Assembly (NCBI GenBank): GCA_963839515.1
Contig: CAWIVN010000016.1
Span: forward strand, 1 to 64,000
Direction of reading: 5' to 3'
Source of the DNA: Fredericiella sp963839515
GTDB lineage: Bacteria > Chloroflexota > Anaerolineae > Caldilineales > Caldilineaceae
DNA length: 64,000 nucleotides
This document shows positions 7,590 to 16,945 of the stretch, one piece after another; position 1 is the stretch's first letter, and each line of letters starts with the position of its first letter. A model generated the notes under the pieces. That model was not told where the DNA came from and made no database searches. It saw only the letters and a program-made list of their open reading frames with translations. Position numbers and translations under genes: made by a program.

Positions 7590-8399
7590 ATGCCTGATAT
7601 TGCCGGCGCCGTGCAGCGCTTTTTGGAACAATTTCAGACCGAGCAAACGCCGTCGCTGCAGCGGATCGTCCAGTCGATGGATGCTGTCGCCTGGCTGTTG
7701 GTAATTTTGATGGCGGGAGCGCTGGTCGTCGGCGTGGTACTGACCATGAGCACGCGCCGTTCTTTTCTCAAGGCGGACGAGGTTGAATCGTCGCCGACCG
7801 TATTGTTGGCGCGCATCAAGCAGGATCCAACACGCATGCCGCCGCTTTCGATTATCAGCCGGTTAGGCGCCGAATCTACGCTGGAGTTGCTTGAGTATGG
7901 TGACCAAATTCGCACGCATGAATGGCGGTATCGATGGAGCAGCGTGCGTGAGGAACTGCTGCGCCTGCTAAGCCGTCAAAACGCATTTGGGCCCACTTAC
8001 ACCCTGGCGCGCTATTATCGCTGCGCTGACAAGCAAGAACCCGACACGCTGCGTATCCGACGTACGGCGCTGATTCACAAGCTGGGGTTGCTTCGTTTCG
8101 TCGAACCTGACGCCGATGGCCGCTTTGCCGAATTGCGCGTGCGTTCTCATCCAGCCGAGGTGGAGGGCGACCTGGGCTTTGAGGGCGAAAGTATTTGGCT
8201 GTTGCCCGACGAGCCGGCGCCAGCGGCGCAGGGCCCCCTGGTCGAGTTGGAACCGATAGAGTTTCGCACGTTGCAGGATGCCGATCTGCGCTTGAACATC
8301 CGCCGCTCACCCACGATTGGCGGCGGCTTTCGCCTGACGCTCAATAAGCGCCACGGCTACTGGGTCGTGGTGGACGAAGAGATCGAGTGGGTGAGCTAA
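7590..8399 (+). CDS. Single-pass membrane protein of unknown function
   Basis: 269 residues from ATG 7590; an in-frame TTG at 7575 is an alternative, with a TAAAAT hexamer six bases before it. One membrane helix (about 28-50, WLLVILMAGALVVGVVL) precedes a cytoplasmic soluble region of mixed alpha/beta character containing two Arg-rich segments. The stop codon overlaps the next start (TAATG), so it is translationally coupled to the seven-helix regulator downstream; the pair may form one signalling unit. No known family recognised. Confidence 0.8.
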   Translation: MPDIAGAVQRFLEQFQTEQTPSLQRIVQSMDAVAWLLVILMAGALVVGVVLTMSTRRSFLKADEVESSPTVLLARIKQDPTRMPPLSIISRLGAESTLELLEYGDQIRTHEWRYRWSSVREELLRLLSRQNAFGPTYTLARYYRCADKQEPDTLRIRRTALIHKLGLLRFVEPDADGRFAELRVRSHPAEVEGDLGFEGESIWLLPDEPAPAAQGPLVELEPIEFRTLQDADLRLNIRRSPTIGGGFRLTLNKRHGYWVVVDEEIEWVS

Positions 8400-10438
8400 T
8401 GTCAATTACAAGTATCCTGACCTCGCTCAATGTGCTGGCCTCGTCGATTCTGGCTATCCTCGCTTTCTCGCTGCTGGCGTATACGCTGACCTATAACTTC
8501 CGCAACACAGTGGCGCGCCGTTATGCGCTGGTGCTGTTGTGTGTGATGGTCGTTTACAGCTGTGACGTTGCGCTCGACCGCGTGGCGACCGCTGAATCGG
8601 CGGCGCGTTGGCTGCGCCTGCAGTGGCTTGGCATTGCCGGCATGCCGGCGGCGGCTTATCTCTTTTCCGTAGCCGTGTTGGCGACAACCAACTATCGCAT
8701 TGGGCGCAGGCGTTGGATCGCCTGGGGTACGATCATCATTTCGACAGTATTCGCCATCGACGCCTTGTTAGGCCAATGGATTGTGGGCGACGTGCGATTT
8801 GCGCCTCCCCTCAGCTACCTGGAAGCAGGCCCGCTCTTTTGGCTCTTTACTGCTTACTTTGCCGTCACAGGTTTATTGGCGTTGGGCAACATCTGGAAGG
8901 CACGCGAGCGCTGCCTCACCCATACCAGCCGCCAACGCATGACTTACCTGCTGTTGGGCTTTATAGCGCCAGGCATTGGCGTGTTTCCCTACTTGATTGC
9001 CGCCAGCCGCATGGCCCCGAATGTGGATTCCAGTATCGCCGTGCTGCTGCTCTCGCTGGTCGGTAACATCGCGGTCGGCTTCATGTTGTTGCTGGTTGGT
9101 TACACGGTCGCGTATTTTGGTGTGCTCACGCCCGATCGTGTGGTCCGGTATCGCCTCCTGCGCTTCTTCATGCGTGGTCCGGTCGTCGCCATCTTGGTGA
9201 TCGCCGCCATCCTCGTGGTTCCCAAAGTGGAGCGTATCTTGGGCTTGCCGCGCGACATCGTGCTCTTCGGCGTCATTACCAGCGTCATCATCTTCAGCCA
9301 GCTGTTCCTGAGTGTAACGAAGACTGCGGTCGATCGCCTGATTTACCGTGAAGACCGCGACGAGATCGCCTGGCTGCGCGAACTCGACCGCAGACTCCTG
9401 GCCACCACGGACCTGCGCCAGTTGCTGGAAAACAATTTGGTCGCTCTCTGCGAGCTATTGCGTGTGCCATCAGGATTCGTAGCTGCCGCAGTCGGGCCGG
9501 ATTTGATGCTGGAGGCGGTCGTCGGGCCTGACGATACGCGCAGCCGCGTATTGTCGGTAAGCGACTGGTCGGACGCCTTGAGCCGATCTCTGCGCAGCGT
9601 ACCGCTCAATATGCCGTATTCGCACAAGGGATTTTGGATCTGGCCGCTGGCCGACACCATCGTAGACGCCGAGGACGAACAGACGCGCGTGTTTGGCATC
9701 TTGGGTGTGGCAGCGCGTACGGATACGCCGCTGCTGAGTTTGGAAGAGCGGCAGGTGCTCGACACCCTGGTCTTGCGTGTCACGCGGGCCCTGGCCGATC
9801 GGAAGCTGCAGCAGTCAGTGCTCGGCAGCTTGCGCTATTTGATTCCAGACATTGAAGAGGTGCAGCAGTTGCGCGGGATGGTACCCTATGCCGCCCCTGA
9901 CAGCTTGCGCGAGCCGGCTGCATCGCTCATGGATCCAAGCCCGATTCATAATCCTGAATTTGAGGCCTGGGTTAAGGAAGCCTTGAGTCACTACTGGGGC
10001 GGGCCCAAGCTCACACGCAGTCCTCTTATCCGCCTGCGCGTGGTCAGTGAACTGTTGAGCGAAGCGGAAGACGACCCAACCAAGGCGCTGCGGCTGGTGT
10101 TGGGCCAGGCCATGGAACGATTGCGGCCAGAAGGCAAGCAGAACTTTACTGCGCCCGAGTGGCTGCTCTACAACATTCTCGAAATGCGCTTCATCCAAGG
10201 CCGCAGGGTGCGCGAGATTGCCGACCGGCTCGCGATGAGCGAGAGCGACCTTTATCGCAAGCAACGTGTCGCTATCGGCCAGTTGGCGCGCGTCTTGACA
10301 GAGATGGAACAAGAGAACAGCTTGACTCTGGAATTTACCCCGACGGCTGCCATCGAGCAAGCCATACTCGGATTGCCGCCGTCCGCCCAAAGCGATGGCA
10401 GCAGCGACAACAACGGTCGCCGACGCCCTCAAAACTGA
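8399..10438 (+). CDS. Seven-helix membrane sensor with C-terminal HTH
   Basis: 679 residues, ATG overlapping the previous stop. The first about 230 residues contain seven hydrophobic helices resembling the N-terminal 7TM region found on some histidine kinases. Then follow one or two further hydrophobic segments near 265-310, a GAF-like region (about 330-490, ATTDLRQLLENNLVALCELL onward) and a C-terminal segment (about 575-640) with a helix-turn-helix signature (GRRVREIADRLAMSESDLYR). No histidine-kinase H-box or ATPase motif is present. It therefore looks like a one-component membrane-bound transcriptional regulator rather than a kinase. Its ligand is unknown. It is co-transcribed with the preceding single-pass protein. 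Confidence 0.8.
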   Translation: MSITSILTSLNVLASSILAILAFSLLAYTLTYNFRNTVARRYALVLLCVMVVYSCDVALDRVATAESAARWLRLQWLGIAGMPAAAYLFSVAVLATTNYRIGRRRWIAWGTIIISTVFAIDALLGQWIVGDVRFAPPLSYLEAGPLFWLFTAYFAVTGLLALGNIWKARERCLTHTSRQRMTYLLLGFIAPGIGVFPYLIAASRMAPNVDSSIAVLLLSLVGNIAVGFMLLLVGYTVAYFGVLTPDRVVRYRLLRFFMRGPVVAILVIAAILVVPKVERILGLPRDIVLFGVITSVIIFSQLFLSVTKTAVDRLIYREDRDEIAWLRELDRRLLATTDLRQLLENNLVALCELLRVPSGFVAAAVGPDLMLEAVVGPDDTRSRVLSVSDWSDALSRSLRSVPLNMPYSHKGFWIWPLADTIVDAEDEQTRVFGILGVAARTDTPLLSLEERQVLDTLVLRVTRALADRKLQQSVLGSLRYLIPDIEEVQQLRGMVPYAAPDSLREPAASLMDPSPIHNPEFEAWVKEALSHYWGGPKLTRSPLIRLRVVSELLSEAEDDPTKALRLVLGQAMERLRPEGKQNFTAPEWLLYNILEMRFIQGRRVREIADRLAMSESDLYRKQRVAIGQLARVLTEMEQENSLTLEFTPTAAIEQAILGLPPSAQSDGSSDNNGRRRPQN

Positions 10439-10564
10439 CCGCACCTCAACCACCCTCTCTCACGTCGTATAGGTAGGCGCGCAGACGTTGCGCTCGATCC
10501 ACTACAACCAACAGCAAAACGGCAAGTTACTGCTGGAATTTGCAATGTACGCAAGGAGTCTTCT

Positions 10565-12802
10565 ATGCGATTGATTCGGCGACTCATGGGAGGCATGCTG
10601 TTCCTCGGCATGGCCACCATTTTAGCAAGCTGCATTACGATCAATCCCGGCGCTTTCCCGCGTCTGACCCCCACCCCAGCGACCGGGGCAGATAGCCCAG
10701 ATGCCTTTGTTGCCGAGATGATTGCTGCGATCGTCACGCGCAATGATGCGGCGCTGCAGGCTATGATGGGCAGCCCGTTTGTGTGGGCTGTTTGGCAGGG
10801 AAGTGGCGAAGAGACAACTCCAGATGCTGCCATTGCCCGTATGCAAGGCGAACTGATGCAGGATGCAATGTCGTTGACGTTTGTCGCTCCACCAGTGATC
10901 GACCAGTGGATGAGAGGCATCGATCCGCTCACTATCTGGCCGGAGGGTGTGCAGCCGGTAGCAGTGGTCGGCGTCGGCGGCCTGGGCCAGTCGGGACAGG
11001 ATGAGGCGATCCTGGTCGTCGCCCAGTATGCAGACGGGACTTATTACTGGTACGGGCTGCTGGTGGCGCCCGGCGGCTTTGCCAACCAAAGCGGCAATCC
11101 GCCAACCGTCATTGTCGTGACGCCGGCAGGGCCGCAAATGAACGTGCTGCCGACCGACGTGCGCCAGGTGCTGGTACTCGGCACGGTGGGAATCTTTGAC
11201 GGCCCGAGCGCATTGTCCAACCAGGTCGGCACGACCAGCCGCGGGCAGACGTATGCCGTGCTTGGCGTGAGCGCCGACGGACAATGGTGGGCGATCCCCT
11301 GTCCTATGATCCCCGGCACCTGCTGGATCAGCGCCGATCCCACGTTTGTACGTCCTCTGGACGGTCCGCAGCCGGTCGCCACTGCTACGCCGGCGCCCGT
11401 TTATCCGACCGCGACACCACTGCCACCTGTCTATCCCACGGCCACACCCATACCAGCGCAGCCCGAACGTATCCAGTTTGCGCCGGGGCAGGAGCGTGCC
11501 GTGCGCAGCGGCCCCCTGTGGGCTAATACGGTGCGCCAGTTTGTCTTCTATGCGGCGGCGGGGCAGACGCCGACGGTGCGCCTAGGCTCGCCTAGCCCGG
11601 CAACCAGCTTCTGGATCGTTGGCCTGCAAGATGGGGCCGTCTACAAGCCACAGGGCAATCCAAGCCGCGACTTCACTTTCTTGGCCGAGCGCAGTCAAGA
11701 TTACTTGATCTCGATTGTGGCCCCGGTCAATACATCCTTTACGTTGGAACTAATTATCCCGCGGCCGGGGCCTACGCCTAAGCCGACCGTGCAGCCTGCA
11801 CCGGAGCGGATCAACTTCGCGCCTGGGCAAACCTCGGCTGTCCGCAGTGGCGAACTGCCCAACGGCGTCGCCAAGCAGTACGTGTTCCGCGCACTGGCCG
11901 GCCAGATGGCGAGGATCTTGTTGACCGCTCCTCCCGGCAGCGATGCGAATTTCTCCGTGCGCGGCGTGAGCGATGGCGTGCTATACAAGTCCTCGGCTGA
12001 CCCGGTGCGCGAGTGGTCGTTCCAGATCCCACGCACGCAGGACTACTTGATTACAATCTCCGCCTCGGGGCCGACAAGCTACACGCTCGAGTTGATCATC
12101 CAGCCGTTGGCGCCGACACCCACGGTTGTGCCGCCCGGGCCGCCCGAACGCATCTCATTTGGGCCGGGGCAGGACTCGGCGATGCGCAGCGGGCCGCTGG
12201 CTGCCAACCAGTACAAGCGCTATGTGTTTGGCGGCTTGCAGGGGCAGACGGCGACGATCGTCGTGAGCTCTCCCAGCCCCTCGACCTACTTTACCGTCGT
12301 CGGCGTGTCGGATGGGATCCCGTACAAGTCACAGGGCAGTTCGGCGATGAGTTTCACGTTTACGCTGCCAATGACGCAGGACTATCTGATCTCGCTGGCG
12401 GCCAGCGTTAACACGTCGTACGGCCTGGTACTGACGATTCCGCCTATTGTCGGGCCAACGCCAATCCCGCCAACCGCAACGCCAACTGCGACGGCGACAG
12501 GGTTGCCGACAGTTGTGCCTCCGACCGCAACGCCGACCCAAACACCGACCGCAACACCGACCCAAACACCGACCGCAACACCGACCCAAACACCGACAGT
12601 CGAGCCGCCAACCGTTGAGCCGCCGACGGCCACTCCCACCCTCGTATCCCCGACCCAAACACCGACCGAGACACCGACCGAGACACCGACCGAGACACCG
12701 ACGGAGGCACCGACGGAGACACCTACCCGGACACCGACGGTTGAGCCGCCGACGATTGAACCGCCGGCGCCGATTCCGCCCGAGCCGGTAGGCGGCGGCT
12801 AG
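10565..12802 (+). CDS. Large repeat lipoprotein with SH3-like domain and Thr-Pro tail
   Basis: 745 residues. A lipoprotein signal ends in ILASC near residue 23. Residues about 45-180 resemble an NTF2-like/unknown globular domain, and about 195-265 an SH3-like fold with a Cys pair (PCPMIPGTC). Three homologous beta-sandwich repeats of about 110 residues follow (starting near 300, 415 and 525), each beginning ERI.F.PGQ.(S/R)A.RSG and ending QDYLI(S/T). They are similar in layout to pre-peptidase C-terminal domains. The last about 110 residues are a low-complexity Thr-Pro/Glu stalk ending PEPVGGG. Probably an exposed surface protein with binding modules; no catalytic motif is seen. Confidence 0.85.
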   Translation: MRLIRRLMGGMLFLGMATILASCITINPGAFPRLTPTPATGADSPDAFVAEMIAAIVTRNDAALQAMMGSPFVWAVWQGSGEETTPDAAIARMQGELMQDAMSLTFVAPPVIDQWMRGIDPLTIWPEGVQPVAVVGVGGLGQSGQDEAILVVAQYADGTYYWYGLLVAPGGFANQSGNPPTVIVVTPAGPQMNVLPTDVRQVLVLGTVGIFDGPSALSNQVGTTSRGQTYAVLGVSADGQWWAIPCPMIPGTCWISADPTFVRPLDGPQPVATATPAPVYPTATPLPPVYPTATPIPAQPERIQFAPGQERAVRSGPLWANTVRQFVFYAAAGQTPTVRLGSPSPATSFWIVGLQDGAVYKPQGNPSRDFTFLAERSQDYLISIVAPVNTSFTLELIIPRPGPTPKPTVQPAPERINFAPGQTSAVRSGELPNGVAKQYVFRALAGQMARILLTAPPGSDANFSVRGVSDGVLYKSSADPVREWSFQIPRTQDYLITISASGPTSYTLELIIQPLAPTPTVVPPGPPERISFGPGQDSAMRSGPLAANQYKRYVFGGLQGQTATIVVSSPSPSTYFTVVGVSDGIPYKSQGSSAMSFTFTLPMTQDYLISLAASVNTSYGLVLTIPPIVGPTPIPPTATPTATATGLPTVVPPTATPTQTPTATPTQTPTATPTQTPTVEPPTVEPPTATPTLVSPTQTPTETPTETPTETPTEAPTETPTRTPTVEPPTIEPPAPIPPEPVGGG
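12520..12735 (+). repeat. Tandem low-complexity repeats coding a Thr-Pro stalk
   Basis: Short tandem units such as CCGACCCAAACACCGACC and ACCGAGACACCGACCG are repeated in frame and encode TPT(Q/A)TPT and TETPTETP. Such tracts slip easily, so length variation between strains is likely. They are coding, not CRISPR. Confidence 0.85.
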
Positions 12803-12830
12803 AGTCGGCGGGAAAAGACGCGTCACGATT

Positions 12831-12888
12831 TGCCTCGCTCACCCCCGATGAGTAGCTGCTCTTGCAGCCTCTTGGGGCGAGCGAGGCA
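12831..12888. terminator. Long hairpin between convergent genes
   Basis: TGCCTCGCTC and GAGCGAGGCA form a 10-bp stem extended by CCCC/GGGG, with a 28-base loop. It lies between convergent genes ending at 12802 (+) and 12930 (-). No T-run follows, so its terminator role is inferred from position. Confidence 0.45.
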
Positions 12889-12929
12889 CCGGCGCGATCT
12901 TCAAACTGATGCCGGTGAAGCGACGCTGA

Positions 12930-13415
12930 TTACTCTAGGGTAGAGGAGGTGCTTGTCGATCCAGTGCGCGCGGCCAGGGCTTTATGCAGGTCGTCCGCTT
13001 TGGCTTCGTCATAGGGACCCTCGCTGCGCCAAAGGATTGTGCCGGCGCGTTCGACCAGGAGGACAACGATGGTGTCCTCGGATGGAATCTGCAGAGCCTG
13101 CCGGTAGGCGTCCTTGTCCAGGTACAACGTGATGGTCGCTTCACGTGCCGCGCGGTCCGGTATGCCCATGCGCATGCCCAGGTCGAGGCTGGCGCGGTAA
13201 AAAGGGTTCTTGCGCGGCAGCGTGGGCAACTCATAATAGCGTAGGCTGGGGACCTGGTCCTGCAGTTGCCTCGCAAAGGGAACCCATGTGTCCACCCAGT
13301 CCTGGTGCCAACGCTGGAATGGGATAAAGAGCAGATTGATCTCCCCTTCCAGGTCACCGGGCAGACGGAACCGGCGCCCTTCCAAGTTCGAGCCACTAAC
13401 CTTGGGAAACTGCAT
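12930..13415 (-). CDS. Thioredoxin-fold (AhpC/ATP10-like) protein
   Basis: 161 residues from ATG 13415, preceded by GGGAGGT. The start LEGRRFRLPGDLEGEINLLF and the end TIVVLLVERAGTILWRSEGP follow the layout of peroxiredoxin/ATP10-like thioredoxin folds, but no CxxC is present, so redox catalysis is unlikely. It is the last gene of the efflux operon, 25 bp after the ABC ATPase. Role unknown. Confidence 0.65.
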   Translation of the reverse strand: MQFPKVSGSNLEGRRFRLPGDLEGEINLLFIPFQRWHQDWVDTWVPFARQLQDQVPSLRYYELPTLPRKNPFYRASLDLGMRMGIPDRAAREATITLYLDKDAYRQALQIPSEDTIVVLLVERAGTILWRSEGPYDEAKADDLHKALAARTGSTSTSSTLE

Positions 13416-13440
13416 GTAACCTCCCGCCGCTGCGTAAGCC

Positions 13441-14238
13441 TTACAGCCCATATACGACGACGGGCTCGCCGGCAACCTCAACTTCGCCATTTCTCGGGTG
13501 TGCGCCGCCGCCGTCCATTTCGTCAGCCGCGCCGGCCAGGCGCAAGATACTGGCACGGTCAGCAATCTCGCGGCTGATGTGCCCGTCGACCATCTGGATA
13601 ACACGATCAACATACTTACACATGCGCAGATCGTGGGTGACCATCATCCCGGCGCGATTCTGTTCGTGGATCAACTCGGCGAACGTCTGCACTACCTGGT
13701 GGGCGCGTTCGGTGTCGAGACTGGCTGTTGGCTCATCTGCCAGGACTACTTCCGGCTCGTGGATGAGAGCACGTGCAATCGCGACGCGCTGTTGCTGGCC
13801 GCCGGACAATTGCCCGGGACGATTGCGCAATCGGTCACCCAAACCCAGGCGAACGAGCAATTCACGCGCCCTTTCCTTATTGATGCGGTTCATCGTCCCG
13901 TTCAGGCGCAGCATCAACTCTACATTCTCTTGTGCGTTGAGATAGGGCACGAGGTTGTTGGCTTGGAAAGAGAAGCCAATGTAACGGCCGCGGAAGCGCG
14001 TGCGTGTGCTCTCCTTCATGGCGGAGATGTCCTGATTGGCGATGATAATCTGGCCATGGGTCGGCCGCAATAGGCCAGCCAGCATGGCAAGCATGCTCGT
14101 CTTCCCCGAACCGCTGGGCCCGACGAGCCCTACAAATTCGCCGCGACGGATAGCAAAGGAAACGTCGTTTACGGCAGTGACAGCAGTGGCGCCACTGCCG
14201 TATATCTTGGTTACATTAAGCGCTTCCAGAGCAATCAT
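13441..14238 (-). CDS. ABC transporter ATP-binding protein, MacB/LolD type
   Basis: 265 residues. Walker A is GPSGSGKTS, the signature is LSGGQQQR and Walker B is VVLADEPTASLD, followed by the H-loop in VTHDLRM. The close match to the LolD/MacB class indicates a mechanotransmission-type exporter rather than an importer. The C-terminal about 35 residues after the ATPase core are a variable extension. The gene lies 60 bp after its permease in the same operon as an HlyD-like adaptor, so the three together should form a tripartite-like efflux or lipid/peptide export pump. Confidence 0.93.
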   Translation of the reverse strand: MIALEALNVTKIYGSGATAVTAVNDVSFAIRRGEFVGLVGPSGSGKTSMLAMLAGLLRPTHGQIIIANQDISAMKESTRTRFRGRYIGFSFQANNLVPYLNAQENVELMLRLNGTMNRINKERARELLVRLGLGDRLRNRPGQLSGGQQQRVAIARALIHEPEVVLADEPTASLDTERAHQVVQTFAELIHEQNRAGMMVTHDLRMCKYVDRVIQMVDGHISREIADRASILRLAGAADEMDGGGAHPRNGEVEVAGEPVVVYGL

Positions 14239-14298
14239 AGGTTGGGGTCCACTCGACCTAATATGCGGGCCATGGTATTGGCAATTATTCAGGGTGAC

Positions 14299-15453
14299 CT
14301 ACTGGGCCAGGCCAAGAGCCGTCAACGGCTCGATGCGCAGCAGGGCAAAGACAGAGACGACGCCGCCGAGCGGGCCGATCAGCATGAGTGAGACGATAGC
14401 GGTAAGAGCGGCCTGCCCCGTCAGCATGATCGGCACGGTTTCGGGAAAGTTTGATACGAGCAAGATCGTTCCGATAGCGCCGATTAGGACGCCGATGGCA
14501 TTAGTGGCCACGATCTGCGTAATGGCGGCGAGCCCGACTGTGAAGTTGGATGCGCCTACGGCCTTGAGCATGCCGACCTGGGCTACCTTCTGCAGCGTTT
14601 GGATTTGAAAGAAGCCGCCGACGACCAAAATACCGATAAAGAACGTGAAGTAGCGTTGGGTGTTGAGCGTGCTCTGCTGCGCAGCATAGCCAGGAATCGC
14701 TTCCCACGCCGTCTTGCGATCAACCACATCTACCTTGTCTACCTCTTGCTCGATTTTGGCAGCCATCCCCACCAGGTCCGTCGGATCCTTTAGCTTGACG
14801 ACCGCGATATTGGAGACAAGCTCGCCTTGCTGGTTTGTTTCCGCCCCTTGTGGTTTGATTTTGTCCCAAGTCAGCAAGGGCACAAAGATAGCCGGCTGAA
14901 AGAAGTATTGGCGACGGTCGGTCACACCGGCGATCTTGAGGTCGTAGAATTCCTCTTCCGTGCCCTGCGTGACCTTGATACGGATGGTGTCGCCGACGCC
15001 GAGACCAAGGCGCTCGGTGACGCCGGTGTCCACAATGACGTCGTCACTACGTTCGCGGTCGAACTGCTGGCCTTCAATGACGTCCGGTTTGCCAGGGCTG
15101 TTCGGTTCGACCCCGATAAGGGCGACGTCCACCTCGTCTTTGCCGTCGGGGCTGGGCACCTTGGCCGACGCAAAGCCTACCTGGCCGACTGCTTCTATGC
15201 CGTCGACGCGGCGCAACTCGCTAATGCGCGAGCGGCCAATGCGGCTGGCCGTGGTAGACAGTTCCGTGCCGGATTGGAAGACCAACAGCTCGCCATTGAG
15301 CTTTTCAATATACTCGCGATTGGCCGATGCCAGCCCCTCCGATAGGGCGGCGATAAACAGCACGAGCGTCGTGATCAGCGCCACGATCATGGCGATGAGC
15401 AAATAGCGGCCGCGGCTTCGCCAAATCTCTTTTAGGGCTAGATAGAAGGCCAT
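14299..15453 (-). CDS. ABC transporter permease, FtsX/DevC type
   Basis: 384 residues. An N-terminal membrane helix (about 18-40) precedes a large extracytoplasmic domain (about 45-255, MacB periplasmic core-like), then three C-terminal helices (about 265-380), the FtsX-family topology. The ending LLRIEPLTALGLAQ is typical of DevC-like permeases. It is 6 bp downstream of the HlyD-like adaptor and upstream of the MacB-like ATPase. Confidence 0.92.
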   Translation of the reverse strand: MAFYLALKEIWRSRGRYLLIAMIVALITTLVLFIAALSEGLASANREYIEKLNGELLVFQSGTELSTTASRIGRSRISELRRVDGIEAVGQVGFASAKVPSPDGKDEVDVALIGVEPNSPGKPDVIEGQQFDRERSDDVIVDTGVTERLGLGVGDTIRIKVTQGTEEEFYDLKIAGVTDRRQYFFQPAIFVPLLTWDKIKPQGAETNQQGELVSNIAVVKLKDPTDLVGMAAKIEQEVDKVDVVDRKTAWEAIPGYAAQQSTLNTQRYFTFFIGILVVGGFFQIQTLQKVAQVGMLKAVGASNFTVGLAAITQIVATNAIGVLIGAIGTILLVSNFPETVPIMLTGQAALTAIVSLMLIGPLGGVVSVFALLRIEPLTALGLAQ

Positions 15454-15459
15454 AACGTG

Positions 15460-16890
15460 TTACTGTCCTCCAAACTCCACGACGGCGGTCATGTTCCACA
15501 GCAGGCGAGGATCATTCTTGTTGGGCTTGACCACCACCTTGTAGACAGTGTCGCCACGATTATCTTCGCCGATGGGCCGGATGCGACTGACCGTTCCTTG
15601 CAGCTGCAGATCGGGAATGGCGTCAAAGGTAAGCAGGACTGCATCGCCGGCTTTGACGCCGACGACGTCGAACTCAGTCAGGTCAGACGTTTCAATTTCC
15701 CATGACGACGTGTCCGCCATTACGACGACAGGCGTGCCTGAACCGACTTGTTCACCCAGGGCCGTATTGATGGTGGCGATGAGGCCCCCAAATGGCGCGC
15801 GCAGCTCCGTGTCCGATAATGAAACAAGAGCATTCTGCAGCGATGCGGTGGCGGCCGCCACGTCAGCTTCGGCAATATCAATTTCTTCAGGGCGTGCGCC
15901 GGCCTTGAGGAGGTCTAGCTGCGCCTGTGCCTGATCGACGGCGGCTTGTGCTGAGGCAAGATCCATGGGCGCTGATTTCTGCAGTGTGTTCAGTTGCGCG
16001 GCGGCCTGGCTCACGCCTGCCTGAGCGCCGGCGATGGTCGCCGGGGTAGCGCCGTTTTGCAGGTCGGCCATGCGTGCCTTGGCGCCTTCGTAGGCGATGG
16101 TGGCCTGCTCGAGGGCCAACGATTCCGGGCGCATGCCGGCATCATTTTGATCTTTGATCTTGTTGTACGCAGAGGTCGCATTGCGCACCTGCGCCTCGGC
16201 GTTCTTGAGATCGGCCGTGGCCGCAATGAGTGCTGCTTCCGTTGGGCCTTCCAGCACACTTTGTAGACCAGCCTGCGCCTGAGCGACTGCGGCCTGGGCC
16301 GCGGCAATGTTGCCGGGAGAAGCTGCGTTGGCCAGGCGGTCATAGGCTGCTTGTGCCGCCGCCAAGCCGGCCTCCGCCTGTGTGATTTCCTGCGTGCGCG
16401 CGCCCGCCAATAGTTGGTTGAGATTGGCCTCGGCGCGTTGGAGGTTGGCCTGGGCCTGGGCGACGGCTACCCGCTGCTGCGCATCGTCTAGTTTGATCAG
16501 AACTTGCCCGCTGGCGACGGTATCGCCTTCCTGGACTGTGAGCTGCTCGACAATGCCACCGGCCGACATACTTAGGTCTGCGCTCTGGATGGGCACGACC
16601 TTGGCGTCGGCTACGATGCGGCTGCCGGTGGCAGGTGCGCCAGCCTGGTCAACGGTATCGGTCTGCTCCGCAGATGCGTCTTGCGCTGGGGCCGCCTGGT
16701 CAGACGCAGTCGCCGCGTCGCTGCCTGTTTCTGCGCTTGTTGCCGCGCCGGCGTTTGTGCCAGCCGCTCCGGCCGCCTCACCCGTCGCAGCGGGCGTCTG
16801 CAAGCGCTGTAACGGGGGTATTCCCTGACAGCCGACCAGGATGCCGCTAACCAGCAGAATAGTGATGGGTGTCATCCAAAAACGCTTCAT
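15460..16890 (-). CDS. HlyD-family membrane fusion lipoprotein
   Basis: 476 residues from ATG 16890, chosen because the lipoprotein signal (ILVGC) follows directly; the upstream open frame lacks signal features. It has an N-terminal lipoyl half (about 110-145, GGIVEQLTVQEGDTVASGQVL), a very long Ala/Gln-rich coiled-coil hairpin (about 155-370), the second lipoyl half (ELRAPFGGLIATINTALGEQV) and beta-barrel domains to the end. The coiled coil is unusually long with repeated segments. It acts as periplasm-like adaptor for the ABC permease and ATPase that follow. Confidence 0.92.
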   Translation of the reverse strand: MKRFWMTPITILLVSGILVGCQGIPPLQRLQTPAATGEAAGAAGTNAGAATSAETGSDAATASDQAAPAQDASAEQTDTVDQAGAPATGSRIVADAKVVPIQSADLSMSAGGIVEQLTVQEGDTVASGQVLIKLDDAQQRVAVAQAQANLQRAEANLNQLLAGARTQEITQAEAGLAAAQAAYDRLANAASPGNIAAAQAAVAQAQAGLQSVLEGPTEAALIAATADLKNAEAQVRNATSAYNKIKDQNDAGMRPESLALEQATIAYEGAKARMADLQNGATPATIAGAQAGVSQAAAQLNTLQKSAPMDLASAQAAVDQAQAQLDLLKAGARPEEIDIAEADVAAATASLQNALVSLSDTELRAPFGGLIATINTALGEQVGSGTPVVVMADTSSWEIETSDLTEFDVVGVKAGDAVLLTFDAIPDLQLQGTVSRIRPIGEDNRGDTVYKVVVKPNKNDPRLLWNMTAVVEFGGQ

Positions 16891-16945
16891 AGTTCTTCCG
16901 CCTCGTCTACCCATTTGTTTGATAACCATATTTACACTGTTCCTA

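Noticed and set aside
12382..12826. Long minus-strand frames opposite the Thr-Pro stalk
   Set aside because: They are shadows of a low-complexity coding repeat (Arg-Cys-Leu-Gly or Val-Gly-Val strings) without start signals.
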